Assembly (NCBI GenBank): GCA_903851365.1 | Contig: CAINOB010000064.1 | Span: 1 to 64,000, forward strand | Direction of reading: 5' to 3' | Source: an uncultured Bacteroidota bacterium | Lineage (GTDB): Bacteria; Bacteroidota; Bacteroidia; Bacteroidales; UBA12481 | DNA: 64,000 bases | Shown: in pieces, positions 1 through 8,134 of the stretch | How the letters are laid out: every line of letters starts with the position of its first letter | Numbering within the stretch: position 1 is the stretch's first letter | Program-made: the position numbers and the translations under genes | The notes under the pieces: generated by a model | The model's database searches: none | What the model saw: the letters and a program-made list of their open reading frames with translations, nothing else | Told to the model about the DNA's origin: nothing

Positions 1-133
1 GGATCTGAAAAACCAATATGGTATTCCGATCGCCAGCGGTGCTTACATTGTTCATATTAATGCACCGGGAATCGGTGAAAAAGTGGTTAAGTTCTTCGGA
101 GCCTTAAGACCTCAAGACCTTAATTCGCTTTAG
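1..133 (+). CDS. C-terminal fragment of a secreted protein (FlgD/T9SS-like tail)
   Basis: Partial gene running in from before the window. The frame read from base 2 gives 43 residues and a TAG stop at 131-133. The piece GIPIASGAYIVHI followed by GEKVVKFFG resembles the end of FlgD-like or T9SS type A terminal beta-sandwich domains, in which an xxSGxY turn is followed by a Lys-Val-rich last strand. It then has a short polar tail ending in DLNSL. This suggests a surface or secreted protein of the Bacteroidota type. The rest of the protein lies outside the window, so its function cannot be named. Confidence 0.6.
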   Translation, partial: DLKNQYGIPIASGAYIVHINAPGIGEKVVKFFGALRPQDLNSL

Positions 134-259
134 GAAATCAGCGACAATGATGAGATTCGAAAACCAATGCTCAATTTTGAAATTACAGAGTCAAAACTTC
201 GAAAATACCTGAATCTCATACTTTGGAATTCGAAATTCTGAATTGGACTCTCAACTATC

Positions 260-2209
260 TTACTTCAATATAGCAGCGTATCCCCCACCCGGCGCCATCT
301 TGATTTTAATGGTATCACCTGCTTTTACGGTGCTTTCTTTGCGCGCCCAATCCTCAGCATAGCGATCCGCATTGATCCCATCGACGAACTCAATCAGCTT
401 ATAAGTTCCCGGAGGCAGAAAATCCAGTTTAAACTCCATTACCCGGGGAGTCCAATCGGTAATAGCTCCAATAAACCATTCATTTCCCTTTTGGCGCGCC
501 ACCGCAACATAATCGCCAACTTTTCCGGCCAGTGGCTTCGTATCATCCCAGACTGAAGGTACGGCTGAAAGGAATTCCATGATCTCTTTCTCGCGAAGAT
601 AAGCTGATGCCGCGTCGGCCAGCATCTGCAAAGGACTTTCAAAAACAACGTATAATCCAAGCTGGTGACAACGGGTACCCTGGCTCATAGGACGGATAAA
701 ATCAGCCTTAAAATTGGTCTCTTCAGAGTTTCGCATAGCTCCTGGGGTATAATCCATCGGACCGGCAAACATCCTGATGAATGGAAGCGTGCAGTCATGG
801 TCGGGCGTAATTTCAGCGCCCCATTTACAATTTTCCAGTCCTTTCACTCCTTCACGGGTAAGCATATTCGGATACGTCCGCTCCAGTCCGCAAGGCTTGA
901 AGGCACCATGGAAATCCACCATCAGGTGTCGCTCAGCCGCAGCTTTCGAAACTTTAGTATAATAGTTTACCATGGCCTGATCATCGCGCTGCATAAAATC
1001 AACCTTAACCCCTTTTACATCCCAGGCCTTAAACTGATCCAAGGCCTTGTCGAGGTCCTTATCAAGCGCGTTCCACAAGCACCAGAGGATAACATTTACA
1101 CCTTTGCTTTGGGCATATTTACAAATTCCGGGAACATCAACTTCGGGATTAATCTCAAACAGGTCGGCCGGTTTCGACCAGCCTTCATCGAGCATTATAT
1201 ATTCTATGCCATATTGCGCTGCGAAATCAACATAATACTTGTAAGTCGCCGTATTCACGCCGGAAACAAAAGGAACGCCTTTATTATTGTTAGCATTCCA
1301 CCAGTCCCAGGCAACTTTTCCGGGTTTAATCCATGATGTATCATCCAGGCGGCAGGGTGAAGCCAACCGGTAAACAATATCATTGATCAATATATCTTTA
1401 GCTTCTGCTGCAAAAGCAACAACCCTCCATGGAAAATATCGGTTACCGCTGGTTTTGGCAATATAATCAGCTACTTCCACCGGCTTAATGTTGCGATCCC
1501 TGATGAGCTTTTCCTTCAGTACAAAGTGAGGGAACTTCACCTTCAGAGATTTGTTATTGGCCCCGTAAACATACATTCCGGGATAATCCTCGAGATCCGA
1601 CTCTGTGATGAGGACACTAATCCCATCTTTGCGGTCGACCAACAATGGCGTAGATGACAAGGTATCAGGACCAACCTCAGAGAGATGCATATATTGATAC
1701 AACCGCTCACTATGTGTAAACATGGAAACATCAGTCGGTATAAACAGGTTGTCATCGTCAGGAAAAGTAAAGGCTGACTGTTCCGATTTTACAATCATTT
1801 CACCTTCGATATCCGTTTTAATCCTATAAGCCACACCATCATCATAAGCCCTGAATATCAGACGAAACGGCTCCCTGAACAATATCTCCATTTCCGTAAA
1901 ATGATCAGGTATTCGCTTTCTTTTTTGAGCAACCGGCGGAATAATAACCTCATCAACGGTCCTATTATTCACTGTCCTGACTTTTGCTGATTCCCCAAAC
2001 ACTTTACCATCGCCGGTTTCCAGAGCGATCGGACCCAGAACAGTCATTTCCTTGCCTAGGAAAAAACAAGTGGCCGTAATGCCGGATTGCTTATCGACAT
2101 TCACCACAACCTTTGCCTTGCCACCGGGCGACACCAGGACAAATTCCTCAGAGAACCCAATCGCACCGGCATAAACCAAAATTCCTAAAAAAGCAGCTAA
2201 TCGTTTCAT
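260..2209 (-). CDS. GH97 family alpha-glycosidase (SusB-like; possible retaining alpha-galactosidase)
   Basis: 649 residues with an N-terminal signal peptide (about 1-20), so periplasmic or exported. The order is the GH97 N-terminal beta-sandwich (about 22-285), a TIM-barrel core with WDWWNANN (about 301-308) and LDEGWS (340-345), and a C-terminal beta domain. Family members release terminal alpha-linked glucose or galactose. The barrel carries VKVDF with Asp404 and REGVKGLE with Glu453 and Glu459. From family knowledge, an Asp at the KVDF position is the nucleophile of retaining GH97 alpha-galactosidases, while inverting SusB-type enzymes use Glu bases instead. The nearby galM and galK fit galactose release, but this is inference. 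The gene is downstream of the GH172 gene on the same strand with a 49-base gap that holds an octamer repeat, so cotranscription is likely. Confidence 0.88.
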   Translation of the reverse strand: MKRLAAFLGILVYAGAIGFSEEFVLVSPGGKAKVVVNVDKQSGITATCFFLGKEMTVLGPIALETGDGKVFGESAKVRTVNNRTVDEVIIPPVAQKRKRIPDHFTEMEILFREPFRLIFRAYDDGVAYRIKTDIEGEMIVKSEQSAFTFPDDDNLFIPTDVSMFTHSERLYQYMHLSEVGPDTLSSTPLLVDRKDGISVLITESDLEDYPGMYVYGANNKSLKVKFPHFVLKEKLIRDRNIKPVEVADYIAKTSGNRYFPWRVVAFAAEAKDILINDIVYRLASPCRLDDTSWIKPGKVAWDWWNANNNKGVPFVSGVNTATYKYYVDFAAQYGIEYIMLDEGWSKPADLFEINPEVDVPGICKYAQSKGVNVILWCLWNALDKDLDKALDQFKAWDVKGVKVDFMQRDDQAMVNYYTKVSKAAAERHLMVDFHGAFKPCGLERTYPNMLTREGVKGLENCKWGAEITPDHDCTLPFIRMFAGPMDYTPGAMRNSEETNFKADFIRPMSQGTRCHQLGLYVVFESPLQMLADAASAYLREKEIMEFLSAVPSVWDDTKPLAGKVGDYVAVARQKGNEWFIGAITDWTPRVMEFKLDFLPPGTYKLIEFVDGINADRYAEDWARKESTVKAGDTIKIKMAPGGGYAAILK

Positions 2210-2222
2210 TAGTTATTTTTTT

Positions 2223-2254
2223 AATTAGCAAATCAGCAAATTAGCATATTAGCA
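2223..2254. repeat. tandem octamer array (AATTAGCA)x4
   Basis: Four consecutive 8-base units (AATTAGCA, AATCAGCA, AATTAGCA, TATTAGCA) fill most of the gap between the GH172 and GH97 genes. The reverse complement of the same unit occurs again at 9301-9316. No terminator-like hairpin is present here. Confidence 0.7.
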
Positions 2255-2258
2255 CATT

Positions 2259-4331
2259 TCATAGGCTTTGCATCCAGATAAAATCCAGTCCTATTGGAAG
2301 CGGCTTATCTCCTGCCGGCTTAATCGTCAGAACATGCATTCCTTCAGTTAGTTCAACATTATCGCTGGCAATATTCCTCGCCACGCTTCTGAATTTTGTA
2401 GAAACATCGTTAACCGCTGATCCATTGAAATTCAGAGGTTTGCTGTCCAGCATGATTTCCATTTTTCCACCGCCGGCAGTGCGTGCAACAGTGATATTAA
2501 TCCTGAATTTACCTGCTTTCGATGCTGGTAACAGGAGCGTCATGGTTTCACTTTTCGATTGAGGTTTCCAAAGGACCATCTGTTTAGCCGACCACATCGG
2601 ATCCTTCACCAGCTCAATGTTCTGTGGTTTTGAGGCCAGGGTTTCAACCTGATAGAAGATCGAATTACTTGCGGCACCAGCAGATTCGGGCCACCAATCC
2701 GCCGGAGGTTCAAGCTGGCGAACATCAGCCCGGGTAACAGGCAAATGGTCGTCGTGCGCACCAGGCATTGAATAGGTATAGATCATCCGGGCATATGAAA
2801 AATGCTCAACTGGCCTGTGGCTGTATAGTTCCATATAAAAATCGAATCCCTTCTCAAATGGGATATTGTCCAGAATATGCCATCTGTAATTTGTGATAAA
2901 ACCGCGGTTGGCCGGCCCGTCGTTTCTGGGCTGCCCGCAATAACCGTAATCAAAAAGTTCTTCGTCTGACCATGCATAATTATAATAATCCTCTGATCCG
3001 GTACCGATAAATGAAGGCTTGAGATTATCATCGATAAAAATCTTTTCGTCACCCTCACCCCACCAGTTTCCTGCCGATGAAGGCACCGAGGTTGGGTTCA
3101 GCAAGTAACAGACAGCGCCTACCATCCGCCCTTTACCACGGATCATCAGGTAAGGGATGTCTTTAACCTGCCTGGGGTCAGCCAGTAATTCATGGTCCAC
3201 TCGCCAGCGCGCCCTGAAATGCATACTGGTTCCATCCTTCCATGTATAAGGTTCGGTCACGATTTTTGCCGTCACGGTAACTTCCTGATCTCCCATGTTT
3301 TCCATGAATACCTGAGCAGAGTCTTTAAAAGGCATAAAATAGCGGCAGACCATCCTGCCATCCTCCAGTACGGTAAAAGGAAGCGATTCATAAGGATTTA
3401 TCCCGGGTGCAGCGCCAAAAAAATCACCAAGCGGAGATTGCACCTGTCCCGAGGGGGACCCGTCGAAACGAATATCCAGGACAGTTTGCCTGAGGGCCTT
3501 ATCCACATTTTGTGCACTCACATAAGCTGCAATTCGTTTGATTCCGGCACTCCCCTTAATTGATTTCACCACCTTTTTTTCACCTGGCTTTAACCAGATA
3601 GTCTCATACTCAGCATTAAACAATACAGTATCCAGATATTTAAATGGTTCGGTCAGAATCGCCGCGGCATGGTCAAGTTTAGCCTTACAGTCTTTAATGT
3701 CTTCAAGTTTAAATGTCTTTACTCTGCTTCCCTCCTCATATAAACGCAGTTGAACATGATAAAAATGAAGATCCCCAACATTACCTTTCCAAACCATACG
3801 GCATCCTTTTGCAAAGGCTATCGGATAATAACAGGCCATATTCTGGTTAATGCTGCCTGTCCATTCTTTTCGAGGAGTCTCTTTCAACAGAGCCTCATAA
3901 GTGTGCAGAAAAAAAGGTTCTGCTGGTCCGTTATAAAGTGGTTCCTTTTCCTGATCAAGTGTTACAGTCAGATTGCCACTGATCTGTGCTGTCCAAAGCC
4001 TGACAATTGCCCCCGGTCCCTTGATATCACAAATGAGATATTCGCCTATCCCTTTTGCGTCGGGAACCTTTAAAACTTCAACAAAACCAGGTATTGGCTC
4101 ACCACCAAAACCATCATCATTGGCAAACCACCCCGGCTTATCCGGACTAACCGTTCGTCTGTCGTATGATGAATATTGGATGGAATGGTACCCCGGAACA
4201 GGAAATTCTGCCAATTTTCGCAAATCCGTCAATTCCTCTATCAGCGAACCAGTTGTAACTACCTGTCCAATTGATACTTGAAATCCCATTGCGGCAGCTG
4301 CAAAAATTAATGATTTAAGTAATGTTCTCAT
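2259..4331 (-). CDS. GH172 (DUF2961) family glycoside hydrolase
   Basis: 690 residues with a signal peptide (about 1-22). The DUF2961 core, now family GH172, includes FANDDGFGG (69-77), GPGAIVRLW (105-113) and the two signature segments WWGEGDEK (Glu426) and GTGSEDYYNYAW (Glu447). These glutamates are 21 residues apart, the same spacing I recall for the nucleophile and acid/base pair of the characterised alpha-fructofuranosidase of this family (Glu270/Glu291). The C-terminal part (about 565-690) looks like a beta-sandwich carbohydrate-binding or jelly-roll domain. Known GH172 enzymes act on alpha-fructofuranosides or alpha-D-arabinofuranosides, so the substrate here is open. It is probably first in an operon with the GH97 gene. 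Divergent from the C1 peptidase pair across a 92-base gap in which no clear promoter was recognised. Confidence 0.85.
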   Translation of the reverse strand: MRTLLKSLIFAAAAMGFQVSIGQVVTTGSLIEELTDLRKLAEFPVPGYHSIQYSSYDRRTVSPDKPGWFANDDGFGGEPIPGFVEVLKVPDAKGIGEYLICDIKGPGAIVRLWTAQISGNLTVTLDQEKEPLYNGPAEPFFLHTYEALLKETPRKEWTGSINQNMACYYPIAFAKGCRMVWKGNVGDLHFYHVQLRLYEEGSRVKTFKLEDIKDCKAKLDHAAAILTEPFKYLDTVLFNAEYETIWLKPGEKKVVKSIKGSAGIKRIAAYVSAQNVDKALRQTVLDIRFDGSPSGQVQSPLGDFFGAAPGINPYESLPFTVLEDGRMVCRYFMPFKDSAQVFMENMGDQEVTVTAKIVTEPYTWKDGTSMHFRARWRVDHELLADPRQVKDIPYLMIRGKGRMVGAVCYLLNPTSVPSSAGNWWGEGDEKIFIDDNLKPSFIGTGSEDYYNYAWSDEELFDYGYCGQPRNDGPANRGFITNYRWHILDNIPFEKGFDFYMELYSHRPVEHFSYARMIYTYSMPGAHDDHLPVTRADVRQLEPPADWWPESAGAASNSIFYQVETLASKPQNIELVKDPMWSAKQMVLWKPQSKSETMTLLLPASKAGKFRINITVARTAGGGKMEIMLDSKPLNFNGSAVNDVSTKFRSVARNIASDNVELTEGMHVLTIKPAGDKPLPIGLDFIWMQSL

Positions 4332-4423
4332 AGGTTTCTGTTTAGTAAATTCGACGGCTTCAGCGATCTGTGAATTTAAGATTTTTCATTATACAGTTAT
4401 AAAAACAATCTACAATTAGAAGT

Positions 4424-5587
4424 ATGAAACCATTCAGAAAACTCAGGATTCCGGCGTTGTTCCTGATCGGGACATTGGTTTTGAATCCTTTCGCGGTTTC
4501 GGGCCAGGATAAAAAACCTGCCGATACGAAAGCAGATTCAAAACCCGAATTTCAAATGACCATGTTGAAACAAATCCCTGCCACCTCAGTAAAAAGTCAG
4601 GCTTCCACTTCGACATGCTGGTGCTTTTCAACCACCTCGATGATCGAGAGTGAAATCATGCGTCTAGGTAAACCTGAAGTCGGGCTGTCCGAAATGTACA
4701 CAGTGAATAACATGTACAGGGATAAAGCTGAACAGTATGTGAAATTTCACGGTACCTGCAACTTCGCCGAGGGCGGTGAAGGGCACGATGTCACTAATTC
4801 CTTAAAAAAATATGGAATTGTTCCCAGGGATATCTACCCTGGTTTAAACTATGGTGAAACCGTTCATAAGCATGGCGAATTGGTGAATGCCCTGACCGGG
4901 ATCGTTCAGACCATCGTAAAAAATCCGAATGGTAAAATAAGTCCGGTCTGGCTGAAGGGTGTTCAAGGGGTACTTGATGCTTATCTGGGCGAAAGACCAC
5001 TTTCATTTTCTTACAATGGGAAAATGGTCACTCCAAAGGAATTTGTTACTGAAATCGGTATCAATCCTGATGATTATGTTGAGGTTACGTCCTATACACA
5101 TCATCCTTTTTATGAAAAATTCGTACTCGAAATTCCCGATAATTGGGTCCAGTCGCAGGTATATAATGTACCGATCGACGAACTAATGCAAATTGTTGAT
5201 TATTCGCTGAACAAAGGGATCTCTATTTCCTGGGGTGCTGATATCTCCGACCTGAATTTCGCTCAGGGTTACGCGCGAATCCTGGCCAATGGCGGAGACC
5301 TTAAGGATCCTTCGACCAAAGAAAAAGAGGTTTCTCAGGCCGACCGTCAGTATATGTTTGATTCGTGGCAATTGACTGATGACCACGGCATGCACATTAT
5401 CGGACTTGCTCAGGATCAGTTTGGCAACAAATATTATTATGAAAAAAACTCCTGGGGTGAAGGCGGAAAATTTAAAGGATACTCCTATGTTTCCGTTCCT
5501 TTCATGCGTCTCCGCACCATGTCGATCATGCTGCATAAAGACGGGATTCCACCGGAAATAGCTAAAAAAATCGGTTTAAAACAATAA
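4424..5587 (+). CDS. secreted C1-family cysteine peptidase (aminopeptidase C/bleomycin hydrolase-like)
   Basis: 387 residues with a signal peptide (about 1-27) and then a short Lys/Asp-rich linker. The papain-fold catalytic set is visible: Gln59 (KSQAST, oxyanion hole), Cys65 in STCWCFSTTS, His321 in DDHGMHIIG and Asn342 in KNSWGEGG. The CWCFS sequence instead of CWAFS, and the large insert between Cys and His, fit the C1B aminopeptidase C group as seen in Bacteroidota rather than papain itself. It should cleave peptides in the periplasm or outside the cell. The next gene, 12 bases downstream, is a paralog with the same layout, so the two are a tandem duplication in one operon. Unlike classical PepC, this one carries an export signal. 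Confidence 0.88.
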   Translation: MKPFRKLRIPALFLIGTLVLNPFAVSGQDKKPADTKADSKPEFQMTMLKQIPATSVKSQASTSTCWCFSTTSMIESEIMRLGKPEVGLSEMYTVNNMYRDKAEQYVKFHGTCNFAEGGEGHDVTNSLKKYGIVPRDIYPGLNYGETVHKHGELVNALTGIVQTIVKNPNGKISPVWLKGVQGVLDAYLGERPLSFSYNGKMVTPKEFVTEIGINPDDYVEVTSYTHHPFYEKFVLEIPDNWVQSQVYNVPIDELMQIVDYSLNKGISISWGADISDLNFAQGYARILANGGDLKDPSTKEKEVSQADRQYMFDSWQLTDDHGMHIIGLAQDQFGNKYYYEKNSWGEGGKFKGYSYVSVPFMRLRTMSIMLHKDGIPPEIAKKIGLKQ

Positions 5588-5599
5588 CTTCTGCAAGCC

Positions 5600-6742
5600 A
5601 TGAAAAAAACATCATATATCAAACCATTGATTCTGCTGGCCGGAATACTTGTTACTATGCCATATCCAGTGGAAGCTAAAAAGAAAAAAGAACCTGAGGC
5701 TCCCTATAAATTTACCATCGACGTAGAATACCCGCGCATGCCGGTTAAAAGTCAGGGTTCATCGAGCACTTGCTGGTGTTACTCAACCTCCTCATTCCTG
5801 GAAAGCGAAATTCAACGGGCAGGAAAGCCTCCGGTAGAACTTTCGGTCATGCACACCGTAAGGAATATCTATATTGATAAAGCTGAACAATTCATCCGCT
5901 GGAATGGGAAATGCGAGTTTGGCCCTGGCGGAGCCGATCATGATGTCATCAATTCCGTTAAGAAATATGGGATCGTTCCCTGGTCCGTTTATCCGGGTAA
6001 TGAGATCAAGGAAAAAGGCGTGGTCCATAATGAAATGGATGGAGTTTTGAGAGCTTATGTTGATGCAATTGTCAAAAATCCGAACGGAAAACTGAGTACA
6101 GCCTGGAAAAAGGGATTTACCAACCTGGTCGACGCTTATCTGGGTGAAGTGCCGGAGAACTTTGAATATGCCGGAACATCATACACTCCAACCACTTTTG
6201 CAGCCTCACTCGGACTGAATTTTGATGACTATGTGCAAATATCTTCATTCACGCATCATCCGTTTTATGAGAAGTTCGTTCTCGAAGTTCCCGACAATTT
6301 CGTCCGCGGAACAGCCTATAATGTGCCGGTGAATGAGCTGGACCAAATCGTTGAAAACTCCCTGAAAAATGGGTATACCGTTGCCTGGGCCACTGACCTG
6401 GAAAAGGGATTCAACTTTGGTTTGGGAGTTGGCATTGTTCCTCCGGATGGATGGGATGGCAAAACTTATAAGCCGGGTATGGAACCGGATATCACTCAGG
6501 AGCGTAGGCAGATGGAATTTGAAAATTACCAGACCACCGACGATCATGGAATGCACCTGGTTGGTATTGCCCACGACCAGAATGGTGGCAAGTATTATTT
6601 CGAGAAAAATTCCTGGGGACCGTCCAATCAATATAAAGGTTATTCCTACATTTCCTCGGCATACCTGAAACTCAAGAGCACCTGTATTATGGTGAACAAG
6701 AATGGTATACCGGCAGAGATTCGGAAAAAGCTAGGAATCTGA
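5600..6742 (+). CDS. secreted C1-family cysteine peptidase, paralog of the preceding gene
   Basis: 380 residues with a signal peptide (about 1-26) followed by a KKKKEPE linker. Catalytic residues: Gln52 (KSQGSS), Cys58 in STCWCYSTSS, His316 in DDHGMHLVG and Asn337 in KNSWGPSN. It aligns along its whole length with the upstream peptidase (shared blocks VVHNE/VHKHGE, DAYLGE, DDYV, THHPFYEKFVLE). The main differences lie in the segment before the catalytic His, which is Gly/Pro-rich here (about residues 280-305). Probably arose by tandem duplication and then diverged in the specificity region. A factor-independent terminator follows. Confidence 0.88.
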   Translation: MKKTSYIKPLILLAGILVTMPYPVEAKKKKEPEAPYKFTIDVEYPRMPVKSQGSSSTCWCYSTSSFLESEIQRAGKPPVELSVMHTVRNIYIDKAEQFIRWNGKCEFGPGGADHDVINSVKKYGIVPWSVYPGNEIKEKGVVHNEMDGVLRAYVDAIVKNPNGKLSTAWKKGFTNLVDAYLGEVPENFEYAGTSYTPTTFAASLGLNFDDYVQISSFTHHPFYEKFVLEVPDNFVRGTAYNVPVNELDQIVENSLKNGYTVAWATDLEKGFNFGLGVGIVPPDGWDGKTYKPGMEPDITQERRQMEFENYQTTDDHGMHLVGIAHDQNGGKYYFEKNSWGPSNQYKGYSYISSAYLKLKSTCIMVNKNGIPAEIRKKLGI

Positions 6743-6754
6743 GCAGTCAGCATT

Positions 6755-6863
6755 AGGCAGTTAGCAGTTAACAGTTAACAGGATTATAGAAGAGGCCGCC
6801 TCAGAAATGAGACAGCCTCTTTTTTTTTATTCTCTACTGCCGACTGTTGACTGCCAACTGCCT
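6755..6863. repeat. inverted pair of tandem heptamer arrays around a terminator
   Basis: The left array has three 7-base units (GCAGTTA, GCAGTTA, ACAGTTA; 6757-6777). The right array has four units (ACTGCCG, ACTGTTG, ACTGCCA, ACTGCCT; 6836-6863) that are the reverse complement type. Arms 6755-6775 and 6843-6863 match at 19 of 21 positions as an inverted repeat. The right arm runs into the stop codon of the epimerase gene (6862-6864). The terminator hairpin at 6791-6828 sits in the loop. Confidence 0.7.
6791..6828 (+). terminator. factor-independent terminator after the C1 peptidase pair
   Basis: The outer stem AGAGGC/GCCTCT and the inner stem CTCA-gaa-ATGAG are followed by a run of eight T. 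It lies between two convergent genes. The T run is on the plus side only, so it serves the peptidase operon. It resembles the GAPDH terminator at 57348 in sequence. Confidence 0.85.
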
Positions 6864-8016
6864 ACTCTACCCCAAACTTATAAACGGTAGTATGCTTATA
6901 ATGCTGTCCCGGAGACAGAATCGTTGAAGGAAAGGTTGGCTGATTAGGTGAATCGGGGAAATGCTGAGTTTCCAGACAGAATCCCCAGTGCTGGTTATAT
7001 TTAACATTGCCGGTTCCGGTTAGGATGCCATTCAGAAAGTTGCCTGAATAAAACTGCACTCCCGGCTCCGTGGTGAATACTTCCATAATACGGCCGCTCA
7101 CGGGTTCTTTTACCTTTACCACTTTGCGCAAAGGCATTACACTGTCGGAAAGTACATAGTTGTGATCGTAGCCACCATCAACCTGGGCAATCCGTTCACC
7201 AATAGTATGAGGAGTATTGAAATCCATCGGCGTTCCGGCAACCGGTCGGAGCTCGCCTGTTGGGATTAACGTTGAATCAACAACCGTATACCGATTTGCC
7301 AGGATCTGCATTTCATGTCCCAGGATATCAGTTTTGGCATTACCCGAAAGGTTAAAATAACCGTGATGGGTAACATTTACCGGACAAGCCTGATCAATAG
7401 TGCCGTCGTAATCAACCTTGAGGCTGTTATCCTTCATTAAAGTGTAAAAAACGGTTATTGTAAAGTTTCCCGGATAGCCTTCCTCCATGTTCTTACTGAA
7501 GTAACTAAGCTTAACACCTTGTCCCTCATTGTTAGTAAAAGTTTCACTATCCCATACTACCTTATCAAATCCTTTTAAACCGCCGTGAAGTGAATTCGGT
7601 CCGTTATTGATGGCAAGAACATAATCATTGCCGTTCACGGAAAATTTTCCCTTAGCTATCCTGTTGCCGTAGCGGCCTACAATCGAACCCAGATATCCGC
7701 AATTACTCAGGTATGGCTCAGTCCAGTAGGACTCCATTTTATCGAACCCCAAAACAACATTCTCAAACTTTCCGGCTTTATCCGGTGCAGTAAGTTCTGT
7801 TACAATAGCCCCATAACTGGAGATTTTTGCAATCATCCCGTTGGCATTCGTCAGGGTATAGAGTGTAACCTCTTTACCATCCATGAGTCCCACAATTTCC
7901 TTTTTGATTTTCATAGCGTCGTCTGTTGTTTTTGTCTGTTTGCTTTTGCATCCTGAAATCATCAGCAGGGAAAGTCCAATGAAGGACATCTGCATAAATA
8001 AAACCCTGGTTTTCAT
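6862..8016 (-). CDS. galM: aldose 1-epimerase (mutarotase), lipoprotein
   Basis: 384 residues. An N-terminal hydrophobic stretch ends in the lipobox LMISGC (lipidated Cys23), so the enzyme is predicted to be a membrane-anchored periplasmic or outer-membrane lipoprotein rather than the usual cytosolic form. The family core is clear: GRYGNRI (114-120), NSLHGGLKGFD (His144), NVTHHGYFNLSG (His217/218, catalytic acid region), GYDHNYVL (Asp284) and CLETQHFPDSPN (Glu349, catalytic base). It interconverts alpha and beta anomers of aldoses such as galactose, preparing sugar for uptake or for galactokinase. Divergent from galK across a 118-base gap, which suggests coordinated expression. Confidence 0.92.
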   Translation of the reverse strand: MKTRVLFMQMSFIGLSLLMISGCKSKQTKTTDDAMKIKKEIVGLMDGKEVTLYTLTNANGMIAKISSYGAIVTELTAPDKAGKFENVVLGFDKMESYWTEPYLSNCGYLGSIVGRYGNRIAKGKFSVNGNDYVLAINNGPNSLHGGLKGFDKVVWDSETFTNNEGQGVKLSYFSKNMEEGYPGNFTITVFYTLMKDNSLKVDYDGTIDQACPVNVTHHGYFNLSGNAKTDILGHEMQILANRYTVVDSTLIPTGELRPVAGTPMDFNTPHTIGERIAQVDGGYDHNYVLSDSVMPLRKVVKVKEPVSGRIMEVFTTEPGVQFYSGNFLNGILTGTGNVKYNQHWGFCLETQHFPDSPNQPTFPSTILSPGQHYKHTTVYKFGVE

Positions 8017-8134
8017 ACACTTAATTTATGTTGATCGAGTAAAGCAAGTATAGTGTTTTTTGTACAATTATTAACTTGGAGGTCTGATTTTATTCTATTT
8101 TTACCAGAACAAAAAGCTAACATCCAAACATAAA

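Noticed and set aside
134-259. Inverted repeat TGAGATTC...GAATCTCA (151-158 and 211-218) as a terminator
   Set aside because: The loop is more than 50 bases long and there is no T run, so it is not a credible terminator.
665-1336. A 223-residue frame opposite the GH97 gene
   Set aside because: It lies wholly within the antisense of a clear GH97 domain, has no family signature and no promoter.
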